Source: Roseicyclus sp.
GTDB taxonomy: Bacteria > Pseudomonadota > Alphaproteobacteria > Rhodobacterales > Rhodobacteraceae
Length of the DNA: 64,000 nt
Assembly: GCA_018401965.1 (NCBI GenBank)
Contig: JAGYJU010000020.1
Span: forward strand, 474,013 to 538,012
Direction of reading: 5' to 3'
Made by a program: the position numbers and the translations under genes. Positions 56,280 through 64,000 of this stretch are shown in pieces. The notes under the pieces are model-generated. The model did no database searches, was not told where the DNA came from, and saw nothing but the letters and a program-made list of their open reading frames with translations. The stretch's first letter is position 1, and each line of letters starts with the position of its first letter.

Positions 56280-57052
56280 GGGGCGTTTGGGTACGTCAGT
56301 GTTCAAAAGGTAGTGGATGTCGTCGATGACCCAAAGCGCGACGGCTGGTATTTTGCAGAGCTTGATCCGGGTATGCTGTTGCAATTCGAGACGCTTGTTC
56401 CTCGCTTGGACAAGCAAGGGCTGACTTTTGAACGCAGGCTGATGGGCGCTGATGGGCGACCCTATTCTGGAGGTCTCAATACGTCTGCGGTGCGCCGTAT
56501 CACTCCAATTGAATTTTTGGCTATTGTTGAGGCCGGTTTGGCCGAGACCGAAGGTCCCAATGCCCTGCCGCGCAGCCCCGTCGTAGGATTCGCTGAAAGC
56601 CAAGCTCAATATGGCGATGCCCCGTTGGCGGTTGGGCGGGTACGGTTGCTGTCGGATCGCGCCTATCGTGATGCGGCTTTTGCGCGGATGGTAAAAGCAG
56701 CTTACGGCGGTGTCTGCGCCATCTCGGGGCTAAGTCTGCGCAATGGTGGGGGTCGGGCTGAGGTGCAGGCAGCACACATCCGTCCCATTGGCGACAACGG
56801 TCCGGATATCGTGCCGAACGGCTTGGCATTGTCCGGAACGCTTCACTGGATGTTTGATCGCGGATTGATTTCTATCGCTGAGGATCACAGTATTCTCGTA
56901 TCGCACAACAAGGTAGACGTGGCCACAGTTGAGCGGTTGATCCATCCTGGTCGGAAGCTGATCCTGCCGAAATCCCGGCGGGATCATCCCCATCCCGATT
57001 ATCTGCGCTACCATCGTGAAGAAGTCTTTGGTCGGGCAGCTTGAGACAGCGT

Positions 57053-57754
57053 TCACCCCCAGGTCACATCGCCCAGGAAGATGTAGCCCGCGCCGTAGAT
57101 CGTCTTGATCAGGCGGGGGTTTTTCGGGTCTTCGCGCAGCTTGGTGCGCAGGCGGGAAATGCGCACGTCCATGGCCCGGTCAAAGCTTTCGCCCGCGGCG
57201 CCGCCAAGGCTTTCTTGCATCTGCTGGCGTGAAATCAGGCGATTGGGCGCATCGAGAAACAGGCGCAGAACTTCGCCCTCGGCATGGGAAAAGCTGGTTT
57301 CCGACCCATCGGTGGCGGTCAGGATGTAGCGGTCGAAATGCGCGGTCCAGCCGTTGAACCGCGCGCTGTCATGGGTTTGACCCGTGGTCTTTGGGGATCG
57401 CAGCCGGGCGCGGATGCGGGCCACCACCTCGGCGGGGTCGAAGGGTTTGATGATGTAATCATCGGCCCCGAGCTCTAGCCCGGTCACCCGGTCCTGCACC
57501 TGCGCGCGGCCCGAGATGATGATGATCGCGGCCCCTGATTCGAGCGCGAGGCGGTGCACCAGCGCCAGCCCGTCGCGGTCGGGCAGGCCCAGGTCGACAA
57601 GGCAGACATCGGGGGTGGACCGCGCCAGCGCCGCTTCGAAATCGGAGGCGCGACCATAGGTGGCGGTGCGAAACCCGGCCTCGTTCAAGGTGTCAGACAA
57701 GAGCGCGCGAATTTGCGGTTCATCATCGAGGATGGCGACAAGCGGCGCGGTCAT
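57053..57754 (-). CDS. OmpR-family two-component response regulator
   Basis: 233 residues. Receiver domain: acidic pair in VAILDDEPQIRALL, phospho-acceptor Asp in CLVDLGLPDRDG, Ser in IIISGRAQ and Lys in DDYIIKPFDP. The C-terminal winged helix has SFSHAEGEVLRLFLDAPNRLISRQQMQESL and RAMDVRISRLRTKLREDPKNPRLIKTIYGAGYIF. It overlaps the histidine kinase gene by ATGA, so the pair is cotranscribed, kinase first. Confidence 0.93.
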   Translation of the reverse strand: MTAPLVAILDDEPQIRALLSDTLNEAGFRTATYGRASDFEAALARSTPDVCLVDLGLPDRDGLALVHRLALESGAAIIIISGRAQVQDRVTGLELGADDYIIKPFDPAEVVARIRARLRSPKTTGQTHDSARFNGWTAHFDRYILTATDGSETSFSHAEGEVLRLFLDAPNRLISRQQMQESLGGAAGESFDRAMDVRISRLRTKLREDPKNPRLIKTIYGAGYIFLGDVTWG

Positions 57755-59685
57755 GCTGCGGCCTCGCGGGCGAACAAGGTATGGAGCGCCGTCGCATCGA
57801 CGGGTTTTGGCAGCACCGGCCAGCGCCGCGCCCCGGCCGTGCGGCGCGGGTCGCTGGCGGGCAGCGAGGTCATCAGCGCAAGATGCAGGGTCGGGTGTTT
57901 CGAAGCGATTCGGTCGAGAAGCGTAACGCCATCCTCGGGGCCAAGCCGGATGTCGGACAAGACCCAGTCGATGCCGGGGATATCGGCAAGGGTCAGCGCC
58001 TCGGTGGCGGTCGTGGCTTCGATCACCTGGTGGCCCAGCCCGGTCAGCCCGTCGCGCACGGCGGCGCGGATTTCGGCGGTATCCTCGACCAGGAGCACGA
58101 GGCGTGGCCGCGCCTCGGCCTGGGCGGGGCGCAGCGGCAGCCGCAGCGTGACACAGGCGCCGCCCGCATCGGCATTGCCCAGGCGCACCTGCCCGCCGGA
58201 CAGCTTGGTCAGGTCATAGACCATCGACAGCCCTAGCCCGGATCCGGCATCGCCCTTGGTGGTGAAAAACGGGTCAAGCGCATGGGTCAGCGCGGTTTCG
58301 CTGAAGCCGGGGCCGCTATCGGTCACGGTGATGTCGAGCCATGTTTCACGCACGGATACAAGGCGCAGGGTGATCTGGCCGCCCTGGCCGGGGACGGTCG
58401 CAATGGCGTCGCGCGCATTCAGCACGAGGTTGAGCAGGCTGTCTTGCAGGCTTCCCGGGTCAAGCATGAGCGCCGGGGCGGTCACGGTATTCTCGATCCG
58501 CAGGCTGATGCCCTGTGGCAGGGTGGCGCGCGCCAGGGGCGCCAGCGTCGACAGGAAATCGGCCAGCACGGTGGGGGCTTCACGCATGTCATGGGGGCCT
58601 GACATGCGTGCGATCTTGTTGAGAAGGTCGCCACCGCGCCGCGCCGCCGCCTTGGTCGCCCCGGTCAGTTCATGTGCGCCGATGGGCAAGGGCATCCGGT
58701 CCAGCTTGCCCTGAAGCCCAAGGATGATGGTCAGGAGATTGGCGAAATCATGCGCCAGCCCGCTGGTCAGTTGCGCGGCCAATTCGCGCTTGCCGGTCTG
58801 GGCCAGCGCCGTGCGGGCCTGTGTTTCCTGCGTCAGGTCGGTCGACAACAGGTAGACGCCGGTGATCGGGTCGCCCGGCCCAAGCTGGTCGGGGGTAAAG
58901 GCGGTGCGGATGCGGCGGCCCGTGTCGGTTTCGGTGAATTCCAGCACGCTGGCCTCGCCCATCAGCGCCCGGTCGAGATTGGGCCGGAGCCGCGCGGCGG
59001 TGTGCGCGCCGAGCGCCTGTTCGAAACTCAGGCCGACGATATCGCTTTGCCGCCCCGGCAAGAGCGATGACAGCCGCCGGTTGGTATAGGTGTAGACGCC
59101 ATCGCGATCGACGCGGGCGATATGGGCCGGCGTCATTTCGGTGGTCAGGCGGATTCGCGCCTCCATCTCGGTCAGTTCGGCCTTGGCTTCCTGCAGCTGG
59201 GCGATGGTGGCGGCCAGCGCGCGGTTGGTGGCGGCCAGGTCTTCGGCATGGGTCAGGACCTGGTCGGACAATTCCTCGGACCGGGCGCGCAGCAATTCTT
59301 CCTGGCGCTTGATGGCAGTGATGTCGGTGTAGACCGTGACCCAGCCACCTTCCGGCAAGGGCGAGCCTTCGACGCTGATCGTTCTGCCATTGGCGCGGCG
59401 GCGTTCCATGTAATGGGGTTGAAAGGCGCGGGCCTGGTCCACGCGGGTGCGCACGAACCCGTCGATGTCGTCGATATCGCCGTATTCACCGGTTTCCACC
59501 AGGTATCTGATCGTGTCGCGGAAGGGCGCGCCGGGGGTCACCAGCGCCTCTGGCAGGTTGAACATCGTCTGGAACGGACGATTGCACACCGCCAGTCGCA
59601 GATCGGCGTCATAGATCGACAATGCCTGCTGAATCAGGTTCAGCCCTGCCCGTGTCAGGTGATCTGTGCCGCTGCGTGGTGCCAT
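57751..59685 (-). CDS. PAS-domain hybrid sensor histidine kinase with C-terminal receiver
   Basis: 644 residues and no clear membrane helix, so cytoplasmic. Order: PAS domain of PAS_7 type (QQALSIYDADLRLAVCNRPF), coiled coil (~residues 125-185), second PAS (MTPAHIARVDRDGVYTYTNRR), H-box LTSGLAHDFANLLTIILGLQ with the phospho-His, HATPase with N-box LLNLVLNARDAI, G-boxes DSGPGF and GSGLGLSMV, then a receiver domain (LLVEDTAEIRAAV, VLSDIRLG, LPKPVD). The signal is unknown. It is divergent from the acyl-CoA ligase/ABC transporter operon and may control it. ATG 59685 follows AAGGGGAAGG. Confidence 0.93.
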   Translation of the reverse strand: MAPRSGTDHLTRAGLNLIQQALSIYDADLRLAVCNRPFQTMFNLPEALVTPGAPFRDTIRYLVETGEYGDIDDIDGFVRTRVDQARAFQPHYMERRRANGRTISVEGSPLPEGGWVTVYTDITAIKRQEELLRARSEELSDQVLTHAEDLAATNRALAATIAQLQEAKAELTEMEARIRLTTEMTPAHIARVDRDGVYTYTNRRLSSLLPGRQSDIVGLSFEQALGAHTAARLRPNLDRALMGEASVLEFTETDTGRRIRTAFTPDQLGPGDPITGVYLLSTDLTQETQARTALAQTGKRELAAQLTSGLAHDFANLLTIILGLQGKLDRMPLPIGAHELTGATKAAARRGGDLLNKIARMSGPHDMREAPTVLADFLSTLAPLARATLPQGISLRIENTVTAPALMLDPGSLQDSLLNLVLNARDAIATVPGQGGQITLRLVSVRETWLDITVTDSGPGFSETALTHALDPFFTTKGDAGSGLGLSMVYDLTKLSGGQVRLGNADAGGACVTLRLPLRPAQAEARPRLVLLVEDTAEIRAAVRDGLTGLGHQVIEATTATEALTLADIPGIDWVLSDIRLGPEDGVTLLDRIASKHPTLHLALMTSLPASDPRRTAGARRWPVLPKPVDATALHTLFAREAAA

Positions 59686-59896
59686 GACCTTCCCCTTGTG
59701 TCCTGTATCGCTGCCTGTGCAAGCGTGGTCCGTCAAGGATTGGGTTGCGTTTGAAACAATTCGAAAGGTTTACGCAAAACTGCAGCAAAACTTGACCCCC
59801 TTCCATTATGTGTCACGGTGGAGGCGCGGATGTGCGGCCCACAGAAGGCGATGCCGTGAACGCCGGGAGACGAGCCCGGTGCAGGGAGGATACGTG

Positions 59897-61873
59897 TTGA
59901 ACCAGACAGACGCGCCCGTGGGCGTTCCGCAATCCGTGCCTGCGCTCTTGGCGCGCAACGCGGCACAGTTCGGATCGAAAGCCGCCTACCGCGAAAAAGA
60001 ATTCGGCATCTGGCAAAGCTGGACCTGGGCCGAGGTGGCGGAAGAAATCGACGCGATCGCGGGCGGGTTGCTGGCGCTTGGGGTCAACCGGGGCGATCAT
60101 GTGGCCGTAATCGGCCGCAATCGCCCGGCGCTGTACTGGTCGATGGTGGCGGCGCAAAAGGTGGGCGCGGTGCCCGTGCCGCTCTATCAGGACGCGGTCG
60201 CCGAAGAGATGGCCTATGTGCTGGAACATTGCTTTGCGCGCTTCGTCATCTGTGGCGACCAGGAACAGGTCGACAAGGTGCTCGAGGTGCAGGAACGTGT
60301 GCCGCAGATCGAGCATATCATTTACCAAGATGCGCGGGGCCTGCGGAAATACGATCACACCAAGCTGCATTCGCTGGCCAGCGTGCAGGCCGAGGGTCGC
60401 GCGGCCCGCGACCGCCTGGCCAAGGAACTGGCTGCTCGCGAGGCAGAGCTGGATTTCGACGCGACCTGCGTGATGCTCTATACCAGCGGCACCACCGGCA
60501 AGCCCAAGGGCGTGGTCTTGTCGAACCGCAACATCATCATGACGGCCAAGGCCTCGGCGGAATTCGATACTTTGCGCCCCGATGACGAGGTGCTGGCCTA
60601 TCTGCCGATGGCCTGGGTGGGCGATTTCATCTTTTCAATCGGCCAGGCCTACTGGACGGGCTTTTGCGTCAACTGCCCCGAAAGCGCGGAAACCCTGCTG
60701 ACCGATCTGCGCGAAATCGGGCCGACCTATTATTTCGCGCCGCCGCGCGTGTTCGAAACGCTGCTGACCTCGGTGATGATCCGGATGGAAGATGCCGGCG
60801 CGATCAAGCGGCGGCTGTTCGATTATTTCTTGCGCCACGCCAAGGTGGTTGGGCCGAAGATGCTGGATGGCAAGCCGGTCGGTGCGCTGGATCGGCTGAT
60901 CTATCAGCTTGGCAACCTGATGATCATCGGGCCGCTGAAAAACACGCTCGGCATGAGCCGCATCCGCGTGGGCTATACCGCCGGTGAAGCGATCGGGCCC
61001 GAGATTTTCGATTTCTACCGCGCGCTCGGGATCAACCTGAAACAGCTCTACGGCCAAACCGAGGCAAGCGTTTTCATCACCCAGCAACCTGACCACGAGG
61101 TGCGGCCCGATACCGTTGGCGTGCCCTCGCCCGGCGTCGAAATCCGCATCGCCGAGAATGGCGAGGTCTATTACCGAAGCCCCGGCGTTTTCGTGGAATA
61201 TTACAAGAACCCCGAAAGCACCGCCTCGACCAAGGATGCCGAGGGCTGGGTGGCCACGGGCGATGCCGGTTTCATCGAGGACGGCACCGGTCATCTGCGG
61301 ATCATCGACCGCGCCAAGGATGTGGGCAAGATGGCCGATGGCCGGTTGTTCGCGCCCAAGTATGTCGAAAACAAGCTGAAATTCTTTCCCAACATCCTGG
61401 AAGCGGTGGTGTTCGGCAACGGGCGCGACATGTGCACGGCCTTTATCAACATCGACCTGACGGCGGTGGGGAACTGGGCCGAACGCAACAATATCGCCTA
61501 TGCGTCCTACCAGGAACTGGCGGGCCACCCGCGCGTTCTGGACATGATCCAATCCCATGTCGAAGAGGTGAACCAAAGCGTTGCGGTCGATGCCATGTTG
61601 TCGGGGTGCCAGGTGCACCGCTTCTTGATCCTGCACAAGGAACTGGACGCCGATGACGGGGAATTGACCCGCACCCGCAAGGTGCGCCGCCGGATCATCG
61701 AAGAGAAATTCAGTGACCTGATCGAAGCGCTCTATTCCGGCAAGCCGGAACAATACACCGAAACCGAAGTCACCTACGAAGACGGGCGCAAGGGCCGCAT
61801 CAGCGCAACGCTGGCGATCCGTGATGCCGCCACCGTGGGGCTGGCGGGGCAGACACAGGTGGCCGCGGAATGA
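59897..61873 (+). CDS. Long-chain acyl-CoA synthetase/AMP-dependent ligase
   Basis: About 658 residues. AMP-binding P-loop VMLYTSGTTGKPKGVVLSNRNI, YFAPPRVFETLL, GYTAGEAIGPEIFDFYRALGINLKQLYGQTEASVFIT, and WVATGDAGFIEDGTGHLRIIDRAKDVGKMADGRLFAPKYVENKLKF are all intact. Such ligases accompany Liv-type ABC transporters for aromatic or fatty acids and activate the imported acid to its CoA thioester; the exact substrate is not readable. TTG 59897 has GGAGG 7 nt upstream; GTG 59894 is equally in frame. First gene of an operon with livG and livH. Confidence 0.92.
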   Translation: MNQTDAPVGVPQSVPALLARNAAQFGSKAAYREKEFGIWQSWTWAEVAEEIDAIAGGLLALGVNRGDHVAVIGRNRPALYWSMVAAQKVGAVPVPLYQDAVAEEMAYVLEHCFARFVICGDQEQVDKVLEVQERVPQIEHIIYQDARGLRKYDHTKLHSLASVQAEGRAARDRLAKELAAREAELDFDATCVMLYTSGTTGKPKGVVLSNRNIIMTAKASAEFDTLRPDDEVLAYLPMAWVGDFIFSIGQAYWTGFCVNCPESAETLLTDLREIGPTYYFAPPRVFETLLTSVMIRMEDAGAIKRRLFDYFLRHAKVVGPKMLDGKPVGALDRLIYQLGNLMIIGPLKNTLGMSRIRVGYTAGEAIGPEIFDFYRALGINLKQLYGQTEASVFITQQPDHEVRPDTVGVPSPGVEIRIAENGEVYYRSPGVFVEYYKNPESTASTKDAEGWVATGDAGFIEDGTGHLRIIDRAKDVGKMADGRLFAPKYVENKLKFFPNILEAVVFGNGRDMCTAFINIDLTAVGNWAERNNIAYASYQELAGHPRVLDMIQSHVEEVNQSVAVDAMLSGCQVHRFLILHKELDADDGELTRTRKVRRRIIEEKFSDLIEALYSGKPEQYTETEVTYEDGRKGRISATLAIRDAATVGLAGQTQVAAE

Positions 61874-61903
61874 CCCCAAGGCGCACGGGAAAGGGCCAAG
61901 TAC

Positions 61904-62726
61904 ATGCTTGATGGCGCAGACCAGAAAACCGTCACCGCCGATGGCCGCACGATTGGCGGCGTGGTGATGGAGATGCGCAACATCACGCTGCGTTTTGGCG
62001 GGGTGGTGGCGATCAAGGACATCAGCTTCGACATCCGCGAAGGCCGAAATCCGCGCGATCATCGGGCCGAACGGCGCGGGCAAATCCTCGATGCTCAACG
62101 TCATCTCGGGGTTCTACAACCCGCAAGAGGGCGAGGTGATCTATCGTGGCCAAAAGCGCCCGCCGATGAAGCCGTTCCAGGTGGCGCGGCAGGGTATCGC
62201 GCGCACCTTCCAGAACATTGCGCTGTTCGATGGCATGAGCGTGCTCGACAACGTGATGACCGGGCGGCTGAACCACATGAAGGCCAGCCTTCTGGATCAG
62301 GCGTTCTGGTGGGGTCGTGCGCAGCGCGAAGAGGTGGCGAACAGGCAAAAGGCAGAGGAAATCATCGATTTCCTGCAAATCCAGAACATCCGCAAAACCC
62401 CGGTGGGGCGTCTGCCCTACGGGTTGAAAAAGCGGGTGGAACTGGCCCGCGCCTTGGTGGCCGAACCCTCGATCCTGCTGCTCGATGAACCGATGGCGGG
62501 GATGAACGTCGAGGAGAAGGAGGACATGAGCCGCTTCATCCTTGATGTGAACGATGAATTCGGCACGACCATCGTGCTGATCGAACACGATATGGGCGTG
62601 GTCATGGACCTGTCGGACCGCGTGGTGGTGATGGATTACGGCCGCAAGATCGGCGATGGCACCCCCGACGAGGTGCGCACCAACCAGGAAGTGATCGATG
62701 CCTATCTGGGGGTCGCCCATGACTGA
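61904..62726 (+). CDS. livG: LivG-type ABC transporter ATP-binding protein, frameshifted in this sequence
   Basis: Two frames join to a protein of about 273 residues. The first frame (from ATG 61904) reads VVMEMRNITLRFGGVVAIKDISFDIREG to 62044; an extra C at 62045 shifts it. The second frame continues EIRAIIGPNGAGKSSMLNVISGFY (Walker A), FQVARQGIARTFQNIALF, the signature-equivalent LPYGLKKRVELARAL, Walker B ILLLDEPMAGMN, and the H-loop LIEHDMGVVMDLSDRVVVMDYG. As written neither frame alone is a working ATPase. It energises uptake through the adjacent LivH-type permease. Confidence 0.85.
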
Positions 62727-62768
62727 TCCCCGTTTTCCCCGCCCGATGCCCAGCAAGGGAGGCCGCGC

Positions 62769-63755
62769 ATGCCCGACCAACTGATTTTCGCGATGGAGGT
62801 CACGCTGAACGGCCTGCTGAACGGGGTGATGTATGCCCTTGTGGCACTTGGCTTTGTGTTGATCTTCAAGGCGTCCGGCATCTTCAACTATGCGCAAGGC
62901 GTCATGGCCTTGTTCGCGGCGATGACCTTGGTGGGCATTCAGCAGGGGCGCGTGCCATTTGGCCATCTGATCAACGAGATTTTCGGCACCGACATCCATT
63001 ATTTCGGCTGGGAGGTGCCCGCGCTTTTGGCCATCGCGCTGACCGTGGTGGTGATGATCGGGTTCGCGCTCCTGGTGCAGAAATTCGTGTTCAAGCACCT
63101 GGTCGGCCAGGAACCGATCATCCTGTTCATGGCCACCATTGGCCTGGCCTATTTCCTGGAAGGGGTCAGCGACCTGATGTGGGGGTCGGAAATCCGCAAC
63201 ATGGATGTGGGCCTGCCGCAGGGGATCAACGATTGGATCGACGCGGCCACCTTCGAGCTGGTGGGCTACGGGTTCTTCATCGACAAACTGGATATCTCGG
63301 CGGCGATCATCGCGGGGGTTCTGGTGGCGGGCCTCATCGCCTATTCGCAATACACCAAGAACGGCCGCGCGATGCGCGCCGTGGCCGATGACCACCAGGC
63401 GGCGCTGAGTGTCGGGATCTCGCTCAATTACGTCTGGGTTCTGGTCTGGTCGCTGGCGGGGATCGTGGCCTTGGTGGCGGGCATCATGTGGGGGTCGAAA
63501 TCGGGGGTGCAGTTTTCACTGTCACTCATCGCGCTCAAGGCCTTGCCGGTGCTGATGCTGGGCGGGTTCACGTCGATCCCCGGCGCCATCATCGGTGGGC
63601 TGATCATCGGCGTCGGCGAGGCGCTGTTCGAATTTGCCATCGGCCCGATGATCGGCGGGGCGACCGAAAACTGGTTTGCCTATGTTCTCGCGCTCCTGTT
63701 TCTCGTGTTCCGGCCGCAGGGCCTGTTCGGCGAGAAGATTATCGAACGGGTGTGA
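62769..63755 (+). CDS. livH: Branched-chain-amino-acid-type ABC transporter permease LivH
   Basis: 328 residues with about eight membrane helices. LivH-family features: LNGLLNGVMYALVALGFVLIFKASGIFNYAQGVMALF at the N-terminus, the EAA-like loop TKNGRAMRAVADDHQAALSVGI, and LPVLMLGGFTSIPGAIIGGLIIGVGEAL. With a LivM partner it forms the channel for a Liv/HAA-type transporter. LivM, the binding protein and LivF are not seen before the window ends. Confidence 0.93.
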   Translation: MPDQLIFAMEVTLNGLLNGVMYALVALGFVLIFKASGIFNYAQGVMALFAAMTLVGIQQGRVPFGHLINEIFGTDIHYFGWEVPALLAIALTVVVMIGFALLVQKFVFKHLVGQEPIILFMATIGLAYFLEGVSDLMWGSEIRNMDVGLPQGINDWIDAATFELVGYGFFIDKLDISAAIIAGVLVAGLIAYSQYTKNGRAMRAVADDHQAALSVGISLNYVWVLVWSLAGIVALVAGIMWGSKSGVQFSLSLIALKALPVLMLGGFTSIPGAIIGGLIIGVGEALFEFAIGPMIGGATENWFAYVLALLFLVFRPQGLFGEKIIERV

Positions 63756-63794
63756 CGGGCGATGGGCGTAACACGGAAAATAAGGGCTGACGGA

Positions 63795-63808
63795 CGGGAA
63801 ATTTCCCG
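63795..63808. repeat. Perfect 14-bp palindrome upstream of the last gene
   Basis: CGGGAAATTTCCCG is a perfect palindrome between livH and the next gene, about 50 bp before that gene's ATG. It could be an operator or the tip of a 3'-end hairpin; no T-run follows. Confidence 0.5.
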
Positions 63809-63858
63809 GCACTCTGGGCTTGCGCGGCCAGTCTGCGCCTCAACAGGGACGGACCATC

Positions 63859-64000
63859 ATGGCACTGGACAATTTGCAGCAGCCCAACATCGGCACGCCG
63901 GATTTCGCGCGCGGGGCCGCAACGCGGGATCGCAAGCTCTGGGCCATCGTGACGACCATGGGCTTTGGGCTGTTCTGGACAGCCGGCCTGTTCGTGGTGG
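63859..64000 (+). CDS. Start of a membrane protein of unknown family (cut by window edge)
   Basis: 47 residues are visible from ATG 63859 (MALDNLQQPNIGTPDFARGA, then RDRKLWAIVTTMGFGLFWTA), preceded by AGGGACGG. A hydrophobic helix begins near residue 29. It does not look like the start of LivM, which would be expected next in this type of operon. I do not recognise it. Confidence 0.55.
   Translation, partial: MALDNLQQPNIGTPDFARGAATRDRKLWAIVTTMGFGLFWTAGLFVV

Larger units (their letters stand above)
53588..57044 (+). pseudogene. HNH endonuclease gene interrupted by IS630, IS256 and a MITE
   Basis: The gene starts at ATG 53588 (MAHAVFIQNPDSIYDDLPG) and is broken in codon 20 by an IS630 element inserted at TA. 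It resumes at 56115 (RYNFPSTYVNMVRETVGDWV, then VFYESKQGA). It is broken again at 56202 by a 78-bp palindrome and resumes at 56286 (FGYVSVQKVVDVVDDP) to the stop at 57044. Deleting the insertions and their target duplications gives one uninterrupted frame of about 301 residues. The C-terminal HNH domain is intact: CAISGLSLRNGGG, AEVQAAHIRP, NGLAL, GTLHWMFDRGL. From ATG 56313 the remaining 243 codons could still be expressed, but without the N-terminal domain. Confidence 0.85.

Overview
The window comes from the chromosome of a GC-rich alphaproteobacterium of the order Rhodobacterales (Roseobacter/Rhodobacter type). The evidence is the origin-proximal order mutM - enoyl-CoA hydratase - rpsT - dnaA - dnaN - recF - gyrB, an RpoE-ChrR pair divergent from the amine oxidase/DUF1365/symporter/SDR operon known from Rhodobacter, MlaA with a C-terminal Asp/Pro/Tyr/Ala repeat, and many ATGA-type gene overlaps. 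Non-ATG starts are frequent (helicase, ubiB, mutM, mlaA, rpoE, the CoA ligase). All assignments come from reading the sequence; no database was searched.

Layout. 1-7.3 kb: end of a DUF4139/MuiA-like gene, asd, a DEAD-box helicase, an MFS carrier, and an iron(III) binding protein facing its permease. 7.4-10.5 kb: an arsenate operon (ArsR fused to ArsC, a GAPDH, ArsJ). 10.5-14.3 kb: an eroded flagellar locus (a motB stub, flgN, flgJ, fliK, flgD). 14.3-26.4 kb: ubiB/ubiE, mutM and the dnaA-gyrB block. 26.4-34.6 kb: hemerythrin, mlaC/mlaA, an orphan type I secretion pair, and a RidA-GDPD-FemAB-PhhB run. 34.6-43.6 kb: peroxiredoxin, flavoprotein reductase, rsmD, HAD phosphatase, DctP, recQ, AI-2E transporter with a decayed second 3' end, yaaA and small membrane proteins. 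43.6-50.3 kb: a methyltransferase, chrR-rpoE and the divergent singlet-oxygen-type operon. 50.3-53.5 kb: saccharopine dehydrogenase, histidine phosphatase and an M20 amidohydrolase. 53.6-57.0 kb: an accessory hot spot. 57.0-64.0 kb: a two-component system divergent from an acyl-CoA ligase/Liv-type ABC transporter operon.

The most striking structure is at 53,588-57,044. One HNH endonuclease gene has been hit by three insertions: an IS630-family element at a TA in codon 20, an IS256-family element inside that IS630 transposase (8-bp target duplication), and a 78-bp near-perfect palindromic MITE-like element with a 6-bp target duplication. Removing all three restores one continuous reading frame of about 301 residues.

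Four otherwise intact genes (fliK, dnaA, yaaA, livG) each carry one single-base frameshift, and a methyltransferase carries an in-frame TGA. Because dnaA is essential, at least some of these are probably sequencing errors. Other points of interest are an anti-sigma factor that lacks both zinc-binding cysteines, matching RpoE-type promoters on both strands between rpoE and its neighbour operon, and a 23-bp intergenic repeat present three times.
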